From NCBI GenBank assembly GCA_017415485.1, contig JAFQGP010000086.1:1-55305 (forward strand): 55,305 bases of DNA, written 5' to 3'. Below are positions 16,441 through 26,274 of this stretch, piece by piece. This DNA is from Clostridia bacterium (GTDB lineage Bacteria; Bacillota; Clostridia; Oscillospirales; CAG-272). Under the pieces are notes generated by a model. It did no database searches, was not told the origin of the DNA, and worked only from the letters and a program-made list of their open reading frames with translations. Within the stretch, counting starts at the first letter, position 1, and each line of letters begins with the position of its first letter. Both the position numbers and the translations under genes were made by a program.

Positions 16441-17592
16441 TTAAGTGCATCCTACTGTTTCGATCTTTGAAATAACCTTTCCGTCGGCGGCACGAATGAC
16501 CACATCTGTAATGTATATGCCGCTGCCATCCGAGTGCGTAAGTCCGACCAGCCAATAATTATTAGTCGGGCAATATCTGATAAACACACTGTGACCCGAA
16601 TAGTTGCAGATGGAGCGCGCGATCTCCTCGGCGGCATATTTGTTCGTTGCGGGCTTGCCGTCGTAAAGTCCGAGATCCACATCCGGAGCATACAGGATAT
16701 ATTTGTTGATCTGTTCATAGGTCATAGAATGCAATTCGGTATCGTACTTCAACGGTTCGCATTTATCCGTATGCAATACGACGTTTTTGCCTTGGGTTTT
16801 ATCCGTCTCAATATAGAACGTCCAATAATGCATCGCGTCATCCCCATCGGCATCGGAATCAAACTGACGCGCGTAGACATGGATATCAGAGCCTACTTGT
16901 TCAACGGAAGAAATGCCGTATTCCGTACCTCCCCATCCCGATACCAAACCGACAACGATCAAGGTAGTATCATCAAAAATTTTCCCCGAAAATCTTGTTT
17001 TTACCTCTTCGGGAACGTTCTCCTCTCCTCCGAAGGTCTTGCAAAGCTCCTCAAAGCTGTTTATCACCGCGCCAAAGCTTTTGTCATCTGCGATAGGCAA
17101 ACCGTTTCTTTCGCCGCCGTATACTTCAAAATCAACAAACGAACGATAAGAATAAAGATAATATTTGCCTCCGTCAAGCACCGCGATCGAATTTTCATCG
17201 TCCTTGACCGCAAAGATCTCGCTGCCGATCGGTCTGAACGCAGCTGTAAAATCGCGTTTGTCAGCTTGGCGAAATTCTTCTTCACTTTCGTAATAAGACT
17301 TGACTGTATAAAGTATCTCGCCGAGCTTTTCTCCTATGCGTGATACATCGACTTCTCTGTTCTCCCATCCGCCATCGTAAGCAACACCGTTAACCCGGAT
17401 AAAATCCATCCAATCGACGCATATAGCTCTTTCGATAGGCTCGGTTTCGGGCGGTGACATCTCCGCACCGGAAAGAGCAGGCGTAGTATCCGGCAGTGCA
17501 CTTTCGTCGCCAATTCCTTTAAGAACTTCGTCGCAGGACACAAGATAAACGCAAAATACCAAAACCAATACGAATAATACAAACTTTTTCAT
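16441..17592 (-). CDS. Predicted lipoprotein, function unknown
   Basis: I do not recognise the family. A lipoprotein signal (MKKFVLFVLVLVFCVYLVSC, cleavage before the Cys) is followed by a Pro/Thr/Glu-rich spacer and about 330 residues of mostly beta/alpha globular protein, with a Trp/Asp-rich start (CVDWMDFIRVNGVAYDGGWENREV). The C-terminal portion holds VFIRYCPTNNYWLVGLTHSDGSGIYITDV, a pattern also seen in secreted domains of unknown function that end in a short beta meander. The ATG at 17592 is preferred over one ten codons upstream because AAGGAG precedes it and the signal peptide then begins normally. It is probably anchored on the outer membrane face. It stands alone between two terminators. 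Confidence 0.7.
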   Translation of the reverse strand: MKKFVLFVLVLVFCVYLVSCDEVLKGIGDESALPDTTPALSGAEMSPPETEPIERAICVDWMDFIRVNGVAYDGGWENREVDVSRIGEKLGEILYTVKSYYESEEEFRQADKRDFTAAFRPIGSEIFAVKDDENSIAVLDGGKYYLYSYRSFVDFEVYGGERNGLPIADDKSFGAVINSFEELCKTFGGEENVPEEVKTRFSGKIFDDTTLIVVGLVSGWGGTEYGISSVEQVGSDIHVYARQFDSDADGDDAMHYWTFYIETDKTQGKNVVLHTDKCEPLKYDTELHSMTYEQINKYILYAPDVDLGLYDGKPATNKYAAEEIARSICNYSGHSVFIRYCPTNNYWLVGLTHSDGSGIYITDVVIRAADGKVISKIETVGCT

Positions 17593-17674
17593 TGATATTC
17601 CGTCTCCTTTCGGGGTATTCACTTATAAAGACGGAAGAATTGCACAAAAGTTCCGCATTTTCCGAAAAATATTT

Positions 17675-17706
17675 CAAAAAAGCCGAGAATTTTTCATCCT
17701 CGGCTT
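17675..17706 (-). terminator. Terminator of the histidine operon
   Basis: AGCCGAG (17681-17687) pairs with CTCGGCT (17699-17705), followed on the minus strand by TTTTTT. It begins 8 nt past the last his gene. Confidence 0.85.
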
Positions 17707-17713
17707 CTTGTAA

Positions 17714-18502
17714 TTAAATTTTAAGTCTTGTAAGACTTCCGAATCCATGCTTCTTCGCAAGTTCTTCCGCCTGATCGAATCCCAGAAGGAGAGTTTCCTT
17801 CGCGTGTGAATCCGCACCGAACGTCACCTTTCCGCCCGCGACATGGATAATATCGAGAATTGCGGAATCGGGATACGGAGTCTTTCTCCATCCGCGGCTG
17901 ATCGCGCCCGAATTGATCTCAAAGAGGTTGCAATACTTCATATTTTCCTCGATCGCCTCTCTTGCCGCGGCAAGGTAAGCCTCGGAATGGACGTCGAAAA
18001 ACTTGTTCTCAAAATCGCCGTTGAACTTTGTGACGAGATCAATATGCGCGACAATATCACATCCCGTAATACGGGCAACGTCCTTGACAAAATCATAATA
18101 TCTGATAGCAAACGCCTCTCCGTCGCCGCCGCAAAGCTCGTCGATGCCCTCCTTCAGCACCTCGGGCGAACGGTCGGTATGAAAAAATTTGCCGTCTATG
18201 AGAAGGTTGTGAAATGCGCCTATAACAAAATCGTAATCATGATTATCATCATAAGCATAAATATCCCTCTCGATTCCAAGCAGGATCTTGATCTTGTCGG
18301 AATACTTATCTTTCAGGCGGCTGACGCAATCATAATATGCATCAACGTCTTTGAGTGCATAATGACCGCATCCGCCCGCGGGGGAGTGACCCGAAAATCC
18401 TATCGTGTCGAGTCCAAGCCTTATCGCCTCAAGAACGATCTCCTCGGGCGTGTTTTTGCCGTCACAGTAGGTCGTATGTGTGTGGTAGTTGAAATACCCC
18501 AT
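17714..18502 (-). CDS. hisK: Histidinol-phosphatase, PHP family (HisK/HisJ)
   Basis: Removes phosphate from L-histidinol phosphate, the penultimate step of histidine synthesis. PHP metal-binding motifs are visible: NYHTHTTYCDG at residues 5-15, GFSGHSP (about 35-41), the inner IVAHIDLV (about 155) and FGADSHA (about 230). At 262 aa it is the usual length. Its ATG overlaps the hisIE stop by one base, and it is the last gene before the operon terminator. The operon context, with a HisB that has only the dehydratase domain, makes the histidinol-phosphatase assignment strong. Confidence 0.9.
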   Translation of the reverse strand: MGYFNYHTHTTYCDGKNTPEEIVLEAIRLGLDTIGFSGHSPAGGCGHYALKDVDAYYDCVSRLKDKYSDKIKILLGIERDIYAYDDNHDYDFVIGAFHNLLIDGKFFHTDRSPEVLKEGIDELCGGDGEAFAIRYYDFVKDVARITGCDIVAHIDLVTKFNGDFENKFFDVHSEAYLAAAREAIEENMKYCNLFEINSGAISRGWRKTPYPDSAILDIIHVAGGKVTFGADSHAKETLLLGFDQAEELAKKHGFGSLTRLKI

Positions 18503-19152
18503 TACTTCATCTTCTCCTGCTTGATCTTCTTATCGACCACGTGGCGGCTTGCAAGCTCTGCGCGGACCTCGTCGATCGAAATGCCCATCTCGGTCATCAT
18601 TACCATAACGTGATAGGTCAGATCGGCGATCTCGAAGATAGCCTCTGCGCGATCGCCGCCCTTGCCCGCAATGATGACCTCGGTGCATTCCTCGCCGACC
18701 TTCTTGAGGATCTTATCGATTCCCTTTTCAAAGAGATAGGTGGTGTAAGAGCCTTCCTTGGGATTCGTCTTTCTGCCCTCGATAAGCTTCATAAGATCGT
18801 CAAGGCAAAAGGCTTGCTCTGCGTTTTCGTCCTCGTAGATATCCTCAAAGAAGCAGGAGCGCGCGCCCGTGTGGCAGGTGGGTCCCTCGGGCTTTGCCGA
18901 GATCAAGAGAGTATCCGCATCACAATCGGTCTTGATCGACACCACGTTGAGAAAATTGCCGGATGTTTCACCCTTCAGCCAAAGCTTCTGTCTTGAACGG
19001 CTGAAAAAGCATACCTTCTTCTGTTCGAGAGTGATTCCTAGGCTTTCGGCATTCATATAGCCGAGCATCAGCACCGCGCCGTCTGCCGCGTCGGTGATTA
19101 TCGCGGGGATGAGCCCGTCGGAATTATATTTCAGATTCTTAATATCAAACAT
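18502..19152 (-). CDS. hisIE: Bifunctional phosphoribosyl-AMP cyclohydrolase / phosphoribosyl-ATP pyrophosphatase
   Basis: Fused steps 2 and 3 of histidine synthesis. The HisI half (about 1-110) contains [15 protein letters not shown] and the zinc ligands in [11 protein letters not shown] and [10 protein letters not shown]. The HisE half (about 120-205) contains [22 protein letters not shown]. It overlaps hisF by 8 nt. The Lys/Glu-rich tail ends in KKIKQEKMK. Confidence 0.96.
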   Translation of the reverse strand: MFDIKNLKYNSDGLIPAIITDAADGAVLMLGYMNAESLGITLEQKKVCFFSRSRQKLWLKGETSGNFLNVVSIKTDCDADTLLISAKPEGPTCHTGARSCFFEDIYEDENAEQAFCLDDLMKLIEGRKTNPKEGSYTTYLFEKGIDKILKKVGEECTEVIIAGKGGDRAEAIFEIADLTYHVMVMMTEMGISIDEVRAELASRHVVDKKIKQEKMK

Positions 19153-19912
19153 TTTTGTACCTCACAGAGATTCCCGCATCACGAAGGCTTTCCTTGAGAT
19201 CGGGGATTTTTATCTTGCCGAAATGGAAGATCGTCGCGGCAAGTCCGGCATCTACGCTGGGGAGAGTGTTAAAGAGAGTTATAAAATCATCAATGCATCC
19301 CGCACCGCCCGAAGCAACGATCGGTACGTCCGCGACCTCGCTGACCGCGCGGAGCATTTCAATATCGAATCCGCCGCCGACACCGTCGGTATCTATAGAA
19401 TTGACAACGATCTCGCCCGCGCCGTTACGCACACCGTGTTCGATCCATTCGATAGCGTCGATACCCGTGTCAACGCGGCCGCCGTTCTTGAAAAGAGTGA
19501 ATCTGCCGTCCACGCGCTTGATGTCCGCGCTGAGAACGACGCATTGGCTTCCATAGCGTTCAGCCGCACGAGGAATGAGATCGGGATCGCTGATCGCGCC
19601 CGAATTGACGCTGACTTTATCCGCACCGCATTTGAGAACGCGGTCGAAATCGTCGAGAGTGCGAATGCCACCGCCGACAGTCAGCGGTATAAAGACCTTT
19701 GAAGCCACTCGGCGAAGGGCATCGGTAAAGAGCTGCCTTCCGTCCGAAGATGCGGTAATATCATAGAAAACAAGCTCGTCGGCACCGCAATCGCTGTAAA
19801 ACTCGGCAAGCACCTCGGGCGAGGAAACGTCGCGCAGATCGGCGAAGTTCACGCCTTTGACAACGCGCCCGTCGCGCACGTCAAGGCAGGGGATTATTCT
19901 TTTTGTGATCAT
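19145..19912 (-). CDS. hisF: Imidazole glycerol phosphate synthase, cyclase subunit HisF
   Basis: A TIM-barrel cyclase that uses ammonia from HisH to make imidazole glycerol phosphate and AICAR. The N-terminus [22 protein letters not shown] is the family signature, with the catalytic Asp in CLDV (residue 11) and the second in NSIDTDG (about 130). 255 aa. Start overlaps the hisA stop by 4 nt. Confidence 0.97.
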   Translation of the reverse strand: MITKRIIPCLDVRDGRVVKGVNFADLRDVSSPEVLAEFYSDCGADELVFYDITASSDGRQLFTDALRRVASKVFIPLTVGGGIRTLDDFDRVLKCGADKVSVNSGAISDPDLIPRAAERYGSQCVVLSADIKRVDGRFTLFKNGGRVDTGIDAIEWIEHGVRNGAGEIVVNSIDTDGVGGGFDIEMLRAVSEVADVPIVASGGAGCIDDFITLFNTLPSVDAGLAATIFHFGKIKIPDLKESLRDAGISVRYKNV

Positions 19913-20637
19913 TTTGCCGCCTCCGCCATTTCGATCGCCTTTTTGACGTCAATATCGCCCGTGTAGCAGGCTTTTCCTACTATCGCGCCCCAAAGTCCAT
20001 TGATCTTTGAAAGCGCCTCTATATCGGTGTATGAGGACACTCCGCCCGACGCAACGATATTGCATCCCGCATTAGTTTTGCAAAGGTATTCATAAAGAGC
20101 CACGTTGGTACCCTTCATTGCGCCGTCACGCGAAATATCGGTGACGATGAAGTCACGCACACCCTTTTTTATCATTGATCTGAAGAAATCGTCGCGCTTC
20201 ATAGGGGCTTCCTCGAGCCAACCTTTGATCGCGACCGCCTCACCGCGAAGATCTACTCCGACCACTACCCTGCCCTCGCATTCGCACAAGCAGTCTTCGA
20301 GCATTTTCGGATCCGTCACCGCAGCCGTGCCGAGGATGACTCGCTCGACACCTGCGTCGAGATATTTCTTTGCGGTTTCAACCGATCGTATCCCGCCGCC
20401 GATCTCTACCTTTAGCCCGCTTTGCTTCGCAAGTGCGGAAACTGTCTCGATATTCGGCGTATTTCCGTCGCGCGCGCCTTCAAGGTCAACTGCGTGGAGC
20501 CACTGTGCTCCCGCCGCCTTGAAACGCTTTGCTACCGCGAGCGGGTCGTTATCATAGACCGTCAGTTTGTTATAATCGCCGTGAAGGAGTCTGACCGCCT
20601 TTCCGCCGATCAGATCTATTGCAGGTACTATCCTCAT
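19909..20637 (-). CDS. hisA: ProFAR isomerase HisA
   Basis: TIM-barrel isomerase converting ProFAR to PRFAR. The N-terminal PAIDLIGGKAVRLLHGDY contains the catalytic Asp (residue 8); the second acid is in VTDISRDGAMKG (about 170), and ASGGVSS forms the phosphate site. 242 aa, overlapping hisH by 4 nt. Confidence 0.97.
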   Translation of the reverse strand: MRIVPAIDLIGGKAVRLLHGDYNKLTVYDNDPLAVAKRFKAAGAQWLHAVDLEGARDGNTPNIETVSALAKQSGLKVEIGGGIRSVETAKKYLDAGVERVILGTAAVTDPKMLEDCLCECEGRVVVGVDLRGEAVAIKGWLEEAPMKRDDFFRSMIKKGVRDFIVTDISRDGAMKGTNVALYEYLCKTNAGCNIVASGGVSSYTDIEALSKINGLWGAIVGKACYTGDIDVKKAIEMAEAAK

Positions 20638-21278
20638 CTTGCACCTCCAAAATCGCCTTCACAGAAGTTTTTCAGTATCTGCAGTCCCGCCTTCGAGCTC
20701 TTTTCGGGGTGGAACTGGCATCCCATCACGTTGCCGCGAACGACCGCCGCCGTTATCGGCACTCCGCAATCGCAGACAGCGACTACGTCGGCATCGCACT
20801 CGGAGGCATAATAGGAATGAACGAAATAAACGAATTCGCCCTCGGGAATATCGCAGAATACGGGAGACGATGCCTTCAGCTCCGCGTTCGGGAAATGAAG
20901 CGCATTCCATCCCATCTGCGGGATCTTCAGCTCGGGTGCAATAACGCCTTCCATTGAGATGACCTTACCCGGGATGAGCCCGAGACCCTTGTGGCATCCA
21001 AACTCGTGGCTTTCAGCGAACAGCATCTGCATACCAAGGCAAATGCCCATCAGCGGAACGCCTGCGTTTGCACGTTCAATAATTAACTTATCAAGCCCAT
21101 TCTCACGAAGTTTAGCCGCGGCATCACCGAAAGCTCCGACGCCCGGAAGAATGATCTTATCAGCCGCCGCGATAACCTCGGGGTCACCGCTGACAACGGC
21201 TTCTGCGCCGACGGCCTTCAGAGAGGAGCAAAGCGAGTAGAGATTTCCTACTCCGTAATCAACAACGCACAGCATCAA
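20634..21278 (-). CDS. hisH: Imidazole glycerol phosphate synthase, glutaminase subunit HisH
   Basis: Class I glutamine amidotransferase that feeds ammonia to HisF. The nucleophile Cys is in GICLGMQML (about residue 77), with the catalytic His/Glu in CQFHPEKS near the end. The oxyanion region PGVGAFGDA is present. 214 aa. Start overlaps the hisB stop by 4 nt. Confidence 0.97.
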   Translation of the reverse strand: MMLCVVDYGVGNLYSLCSSLKAVGAEAVVSGDPEVIAAADKIILPGVGAFGDAAAKLRENGLDKLIIERANAGVPLMGICLGMQMLFAESHEFGCHKGLGLIPGKVISMEGVIAPELKIPQMGWNALHFPNAELKASSPVFCDIPEGEFVYFVHSYYASECDADVVAVCDCGVPITAAVVRGNVMGCQFHPEKSSKAGLQILKNFCEGDFGGAR

Positions 21279-21862
21279 AGGACTCCTTTGCTCGAGGGTA
21301 TCTCGTCGGGGAAACGGCTGTCCTTTGCCGCCGCCGCACGCATAGCTCTCGCGCTCGCCTTGAAAGCGGCTTCGAGGACGTGGTGAGCATTCTTGCCCGC
21401 AAGCTTACGCAGATGCAGGCAGATATTCGATTCGCGTACAAATGCCACGAAAAATTCCTCGCCGAGCTCGGTATCAAAATTGCCGACTCGCAGGCGCTTT
21501 ATCGGCACACGGTAATCAAGGAAAGCTCTGCCCGAAAGATCGACGGCACAAAGCATCAGCGCCTCGTCCATCGGAAGAATGATGTCGCCATAGCGGCAGA
21601 TGCCGCGACGGTCGCCAAGTGCTTCGGCAAAAGCCTTGCCAAGACAGATACCGACGTCCTCGACCGTGTGGTGCGCATCGACCTCAATATCACCGTCGCA
21701 GACCACGTCAAGGTCAAAGCCTCCGTGGCGTGCAAAGAGGGTGAGCATATGGTCAAAAAAGCCCACGCCCGTGTTTATATTGCTTTTTCCGCTTCCATCA
21801 ATATTAAGGGTCAACTTGATCTTGGTTTCCGCGGTATTTCTTTCTATTGTTGAAGTTCTCAT
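21275..21862 (-). CDS. hisB: Imidazoleglycerol-phosphate dehydratase HisB
   Basis: Dehydrates imidazole glycerol phosphate to imidazole acetol phosphate. The manganese-binding repeats appear as GVGFFDHML (about 32-40), EVDAHHTVEDVG (about 62-73) and NICLHLRKLAGKNAHHVLEA near the C-terminus. Only the dehydratase domain (195 aa) is present, without the N-terminal phosphatase of enterobacterial HisB, which fits the separate PHP phosphatase at 17714. Confidence 0.97.
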   Translation of the reverse strand: MRTSTIERNTAETKIKLTLNIDGSGKSNINTGVGFFDHMLTLFARHGGFDLDVVCDGDIEVDAHHTVEDVGICLGKAFAEALGDRRGICRYGDIILPMDEALMLCAVDLSGRAFLDYRVPIKRLRVGNFDTELGEEFFVAFVRESNICLHLRKLAGKNAHHVLEAAFKASARAMRAAAAKDSRFPDEIPSSKGVL

Positions 21863-21865
21863 TTT

Positions 21866-22927
21866 TTACTCCTTAATGATCTGTGCTACAGCCTCGACGA
21901 GAGCCGACATATCCTCGGCAGTACCGATGCTGATTCGCAGATGATCGCTTATCCTCGCTTTTGAGAAATGGCGGACGAGAATTCCGCGCTCTCGCAGCTT
22001 GCCGTATGCCTCACTGCCCGAAACATTCGGAAGTTTTGCAAAGAGGAAGTTCGCCTTACTCGGAAGGACTTCCGCTCCGAGCGATTTAAGTTTCTCTGCA
22101 GTATCTTCTCTCACCTTGATTACCTCGCCTACCTTCTCCTCATAATAAGCCTTCGAGGCATCTGTAAGCGCCGCCTCTCCCATACGGAGCGCGAGTGAAT
22201 CGAGGTTGTAGGGATTTGTCGAATACTTCATCAGTTCGAGATCGGCGATCAGCTCGGCGTTTCCGATAGCAAAGCCGAGTCTTGCGCCCGCCATACCGCG
22301 AGATTTGGAATACGTCATACAAACAAGCAGATTATCGTATTTTTTCGTGAGTGGAATTGCACTCTCGCCGCCGAAATCAACGTAAGCCTCGTCAACAACG
22401 ATCACGCGGTCGGGGTTCGATGCGACGATGCGTTCAATATCCGAAAGAGGCAGAGCCTTACCCGTGGGAGCGTTGGGATTCGCAATGACCGCACCCCTGT
22501 CAAGCCGCATATAATCCTCGGGGACTATCGAGAAATCCGAATCAAGCGGAATAATTTTCGCATCGATACCGTAAAGATCGGCAAATACCGAATAAAAGCC
22601 GTAAGTCAGATCGGCAAAAGCCACGCCGTCCTCGAAGAAACAAGCGAAAGCGAAATTCAGCGATTCGTCCGAGCCGTTTGAAACAAATACGTTCTCGGCG
22701 CTCACTCCGTAGTATTTTGCAAGCGATTCTTTGAGATCCTTCGCTGTCGGATCGGAATAAAGACGAAGATCGGAGATGACATTTGCATCTACCGCCGCTA
22801 TGACGTCGGGCGCGGGCGGATAGGGAAATTCATTGGTATTCAGTTTGATGTACTTCTTATCCCTCGGCTGTTCGCCGGGGACGTAGGCATCAAGAGTTCT
22901 GTATTTTTTTGCAAGGAAACGGCTCAT
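21866..22927 (-). CDS. hisC: Histidinol-phosphate aminotransferase HisC
   Basis: PLP-dependent class I/II aminotransferase converting imidazole acetol phosphate to histidinol phosphate. KLNTNEFPYPP marks the N-terminus; NPNAPTGKALP and the PLP lysine in TYSKSRGMAGARLG (about residue 215) are complete. 353 aa. Start overlaps the hisD stop by 4 nt. Confidence 0.96.
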   Translation of the reverse strand: MSRFLAKKYRTLDAYVPGEQPRDKKYIKLNTNEFPYPPAPDVIAAVDANVISDLRLYSDPTAKDLKESLAKYYGVSAENVFVSNGSDESLNFAFACFFEDGVAFADLTYGFYSVFADLYGIDAKIIPLDSDFSIVPEDYMRLDRGAVIANPNAPTGKALPLSDIERIVASNPDRVIVVDEAYVDFGGESAIPLTKKYDNLLVCMTYSKSRGMAGARLGFAIGNAELIADLELMKYSTNPYNLDSLALRMGEAALTDASKAYYEEKVGEVIKVREDTAEKLKSLGAEVLPSKANFLFAKLPNVSGSEAYGKLRERGILVRHFSKARISDHLRISIGTAEDMSALVEAVAQIIKE

Positions 22928-24204
22928 TCGTATTCTCTCCCCATACGGCGCATTACGCTTCTTGCGTGCGCGTCAAAGCCCTCACTGCGGGCAAATTTAT
23001 CAACGTCATCCGCTATATCGACAAGCGCCTCGGCGGAAAAATAGGTAAACTGCATCTTTTTGACGAAATCATCGACCGAAAGCGGGCTGTAAAAACGCGC
23101 GGTTCCCGACGTGGGAAGCGTGTGGTTCGGGCCCGCCATATAGTCGCCGACCGCCTCGGGGCAGTTTCTGCCGAGGAATACCGATCCGGCATTTCTGACC
23201 TTGTCAAGAAGTCCAAAGGGATCGTCAACGCAAAGTTCAAGGTGTTCGGGGGCAATTCGATTCGACATTGCAACCGCCTCGGCAATGCTGTCAACGATGA
23301 TGATAAGTCCGTGATCCTCAACCGAAGCGCGGGCGATATCCTGCCTTGGCAGACTCAAAAGCTGTTTTTCGATCTCAAGAGTTACTTTTTCGGCAAGTTC
23401 TTCGCTGTCGGTCACAAGCACAGCAGACGCGCGCTTGTCGTGCTCTGCCTGAGAAAGCAGATCTGCCGCGACCCAGACTGGATTCGAATTGCCATCCGCA
23501 ATTACAAGTATCTCGCTCGGGCCCGCGATCATATCGACGCCCACTTTACCGCTGACCTGGCGCTTTGCCTCGGCAACGTATGCATTACCGGGTCCGACGA
23601 TCTTGTCAACTGCGGGAATGCTCTCGGTGCCGTAAGTCAGCGCGGCAACAGCCTGTGCGCCACCGCATTTGAATATTCTACCGACTCCGGCAACCCGAGC
23701 TGCCGCAAGGATCTGTGCGGGGATGCTTCCGCCGCTCGGAGGAGTGACCATAATGATCTCGTCAACTCCCGCAAGCTTCGCGGGGATGCAGTTCATAAGC
23801 ACGGACGAAGGATAAGCCGCCGTGCCGCCGGGAACGTAAAGTCCGACTCTTTCAAGCGGAATTACCTTCTGACCCGCAAAAACACCCGTTCGGCTGTTGC
23901 AAACGAAGCCCTGCCGCACCTGACGGCTGTGAAAATCGCGTATATTCGCCGCCGCGCGCTCGAGCATACCGATGTAGTCCTCACCGATCTCGGCACAAGC
24001 CGCGTCTATTTCTTCCTTTGATACCTCAAGAGAATCAAGCTCCGCACGGTCAAACTTGAGTGCATATTCACGGAGCGCAACGTCTCCGCGCGCCTTGACG
24101 TCCGCGATGATCTCGCTGACGGTGGCACAAACGTCGGGCGCTCCGCCTATTCTGTCAAAGATCTCACTGTCGCTGATATCTTTTCTGTAAACTGTTCTGA
24201 TCAT
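22924..24204 (-). CDS. hisD: Histidinol dehydrogenase HisD
   Basis: Zinc enzyme performing the two-step NAD-dependent oxidation of histidinol to histidine. Signatures: GLYVPGGTAAYPSSVLMN (about 117-134), the IVGPGNAYVAEAKRQVSG segment, GPSEILVIAD, and the catalytic region with APEHLELC (about 320). 426 aa. Two nt separate it from hisG. Confidence 0.97.
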   Translation of the reverse strand: MIRTVYRKDISDSEIFDRIGGAPDVCATVSEIIADVKARGDVALREYALKFDRAELDSLEVSKEEIDAACAEIGEDYIGMLERAAANIRDFHSRQVRQGFVCNSRTGVFAGQKVIPLERVGLYVPGGTAAYPSSVLMNCIPAKLAGVDEIIMVTPPSGGSIPAQILAAARVAGVGRIFKCGGAQAVAALTYGTESIPAVDKIVGPGNAYVAEAKRQVSGKVGVDMIAGPSEILVIADGNSNPVWVAADLLSQAEHDKRASAVLVTDSEELAEKVTLEIEKQLLSLPRQDIARASVEDHGLIIIVDSIAEAVAMSNRIAPEHLELCVDDPFGLLDKVRNAGSVFLGRNCPEAVGDYMAGPNHTLPTSGTARFYSPLSVDDFVKKMQFTYFSAEALVDIADDVDKFARSEGFDAHARSVMRRMGREYE

Positions 24205-24206
24205 TT

Positions 24207-24839
24207 TTAATCTCTTTTCTCAAAAGCACGGCAAACGCGCATTATCTGCTCTCCCTTGAATTTCATGCTCGCCTTGTTGGCGATAAGCCGTGCGCTGATG
24301 TCGCAAATTTTGTTGTATTCCACAAGGCCGTTTGCCTTGAGTGTGCTTCCCGTTTCGACTATGTCAACAATTACGTCGGAAAGTCCGAGAAGCGGCGCAA
24401 GCTCGATCGAGCCGTTGAGCTTGATTATATCTATCCTTCTGCCGAGTGAAGCATAATATTGACCCGCGATATTCGTGAATTTGGTAGCCACGCGCAGAGT
24501 TTTCGATCTGTCATCGATGAAATCATTTTTTGCCGCCACAGCCATTCTGCATTTTCCGAGTTCAAGATCAAAAAGCTCGTAAACGTCGGGAGAATATTCA
24601 AGAAGGATATCCTTGCCCGCAACGCCGATGTCCGCCGCGCCGCGTTCAACGTAGATGGCAACGTCGGAGGGCTTTACCCAGAAGAAACGGAGAGTTCCCT
24701 CTGCATTTTCAAAAACGAGCTTGCGGCTTTCCTCGCGGATGCCTTCCGCCTCCATACCCTCGCGCTCGAAGTAGGAATAGACCTTTTCGCCGAGTCTGCC
24801 CTTCGGCAGAGCGACGTTCAAATATTTTTTGTTTTCCAT
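24207..24839 (-). CDS. hisG: ATP phosphoribosyltransferase catalytic subunit HisG (short form)
   Basis: First committed step: ATP plus PRPP to phosphoribosyl-ATP. The N-terminus NVALPKGRLGEKVYSYF and the PRPP loop VETGSTLKANGLVE (about 165-178) identify it. The ATG at 24839, with GGGGAGG 7 nt upstream, gives 210 aa, the short form that lacks the C-terminal regulatory domain and needs HisZ, encoded 2 nt upstream. Confidence 0.96.
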   Translation of the reverse strand: MENKKYLNVALPKGRLGEKVYSYFEREGMEAEGIREESRKLVFENAEGTLRFFWVKPSDVAIYVERGAADIGVAGKDILLEYSPDVYELFDLELGKCRMAVAAKNDFIDDRSKTLRVATKFTNIAGQYYASLGRRIDIIKLNGSIELAPLLGLSDVIVDIVETGSTLKANGLVEYNKICDISARLIANKASMKFKGEQIMRVCRAFEKRD

Positions 24840-24841
24840 TG

Positions 24842-25927
24842 TCAAACCTCCCCGCCAAGAACGATGACCTCGGCGCATCTTTCGGCGCCAGCCCGTCCCT
24901 TTTGAACGAGCACGGTCTTGCCCGACTCGCGGATCTTTTTGACCTCTGCCGCGATCGCCTCGGGAGACGCATCACCGCAAACGAGCATCACATCCGCCGC
25001 AAAGCTGATCTCGCCGTCATCAAGACGCTCGAGCAGGTCGGTGTAAAGCGCGAATCCGAGTCCGCTGCCCTCGTGCCCCATCTTTTCTATCAGCTTTCCG
25101 TATTCTCCGCCCTTGAGGACCGCCTCGGCAACTCCGTCGATATATCCAGCAAAAACGGTTCCGTCATAGTAATTCATTCCGTGAATGACCGAGAAATCAA
25201 GCGATACGCAATAGGCTTCGCTTTCGGTAAGTGTGTTTGCAATAAGTTCAAGCATATCGAGCGCTTCTGCGGACTTTGCATTATCGCCAAATCCAAGTGC
25301 GCGAAGCTCACGCACGGCTTCTCTTATCGGAAGCGAAAATCTCGAAAATTCGATAAGTTTTTTTGATTTATCGGAAGATATTTCGTTCTTTTCGCAAAGA
25401 AGCGTGATCATCGGCGCGTTCTTGTCCTTCAGAGCATCCGCAAAATCACCGCGAACTTCCGCGGGGATCCCGAAAAGCTCAAAAAGTCCCGAAACAAGTC
25501 CGGTGTGCGAAACATCGAGCTTATACTCGCGTCCCGTCATTCCGAGAGTCTTGCAAGCAAGAGAAACGACCTCGGCGCGGTCATATCCGCAAAGATCGCC
25601 GATGCATTCAAGACCGATCTGAAGTATCTCCTTGAATTCATCACCGCCCGCGGGTACGCGGTAAACGCTTTCGCTGTAATAGAATTTGTCGCTTCTGCCC
25701 TTCTCCTGCGCGGCATCGCGGATGATAGACATCGTAATATCAGGCTTGAGCGCAAGAAGTCTTCCGCCCGCGCCTGTAAAAGTTATCATCTGACCGCTGG
25801 TCAAAAAATCGCGGTACTGAGAAAAAAGATCGTATTCCTCAAAGCCTACCGTGCGGTAACACGAATAGCCGGCAGAGGCATAAAGCGAACGCAAAGCGCT
25901 CGGCAACTCGTCAATTATCTTACTCAT
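24842..25927 (-). CDS. hisZ: ATP phosphoribosyltransferase regulatory subunit HisZ
   Basis: A class II aaRS (HisRS)-like protein without synthetase function that activates short HisG and mediates histidine feedback. It opens with the HisRS-type GYSCYRTVGFEEYDLF and motif-2-like LKPDITMSIIRDA, with YYSESVYR further on. The longer open frame to 26170 is not used: the ATG at 25927 overlaps the stop of the upstream regulator by 8 nt (ATGAGTAA), a typical coupled start. 361 aa. Confidence 0.93.
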   Translation of the reverse strand: MSKIIDELPSALRSLYASAGYSCYRTVGFEEYDLFSQYRDFLTSGQMITFTGAGGRLLALKPDITMSIIRDAAQEKGRSDKFYYSESVYRVPAGGDEFKEILQIGLECIGDLCGYDRAEVVSLACKTLGMTGREYKLDVSHTGLVSGLFELFGIPAEVRGDFADALKDKNAPMITLLCEKNEISSDKSKKLIEFSRFSLPIREAVRELRALGFGDNAKSAEALDMLELIANTLTESEAYCVSLDFSVIHGMNYYDGTVFAGYIDGVAEAVLKGGEYGKLIEKMGHEGSGLGFALYTDLLERLDDGEISFAADVMLVCGDASPEAIAAEVKKIRESGKTVLVQKGRAGAERCAEVIVLGGEV

Positions 25928-26237
25928 CGTCCTTTGCCTCTTTCCCCTCAAGCTTGTCAAGTGCGGTGCGGTAGCCGCCGTTGCCGTAATAAAGCGAACG
26001 CTTGACTCGGCTGATCGTTGCCGTGCTCGCGCCCGTCTTTTCAGCCGCGTCGCCGTATGACATTCCCGCGTCGATACATTTTGCCACCTCAAGCCGTTTT
26101 GCCATTTCATCAAGCTCCGCAACCGTGCAAAGGTCGGTGAAAAAGCTTTCGCATTCCTCGGCGCTGTCAAGCAGAGCGATCGCCCGCCAAAGCTCGTGCA
26201 TTCTCTCTCGGGATATGTTTCTGATATCTTTATTCAT
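25920..26237 (-). CDS. TrpR-family (YerC/YecD-like) regulator, likely histidine-operon repressor
   Basis: A 105-aa protein of the TrpR superfamily. It has the characteristic LCTVAELDEMAKRLEVAKCIDAGMSYGDAAEKTGASTATISRVKR layout, in which GMSYGDAAEKTGASTATISR (about 58-77) is the helix-turn-helix. This YerC-like branch has been proposed from comparative genomics as a histidine-pathway regulator. Its position as first gene of a complete his operon, with a palindrome over the start site of the same transcript, supports that role. The ligand is inferred to be histidine, not tryptophan. It is directly coupled to hisZ. Confidence 0.82.
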   Translation of the reverse strand: MNKDIRNISRERMHELWRAIALLDSAEECESFFTDLCTVAELDEMAKRLEVAKCIDAGMSYGDAAEKTGASTATISRVKRSLYYGNGGYRTALDKLEGKEAKDDE

Positions 26238-26274
26238 TTCGGAAACCTACTCTTTCAAGATTTTTCTTTAAGTC

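Noticed and set aside
25928..26170. N-terminal 81-codon extension of hisZ
   Set aside because: It overlaps the TrpR-like gene completely and its translation is low-complexity Arg/Ala; the coupled ATG at 25927 is the natural start.
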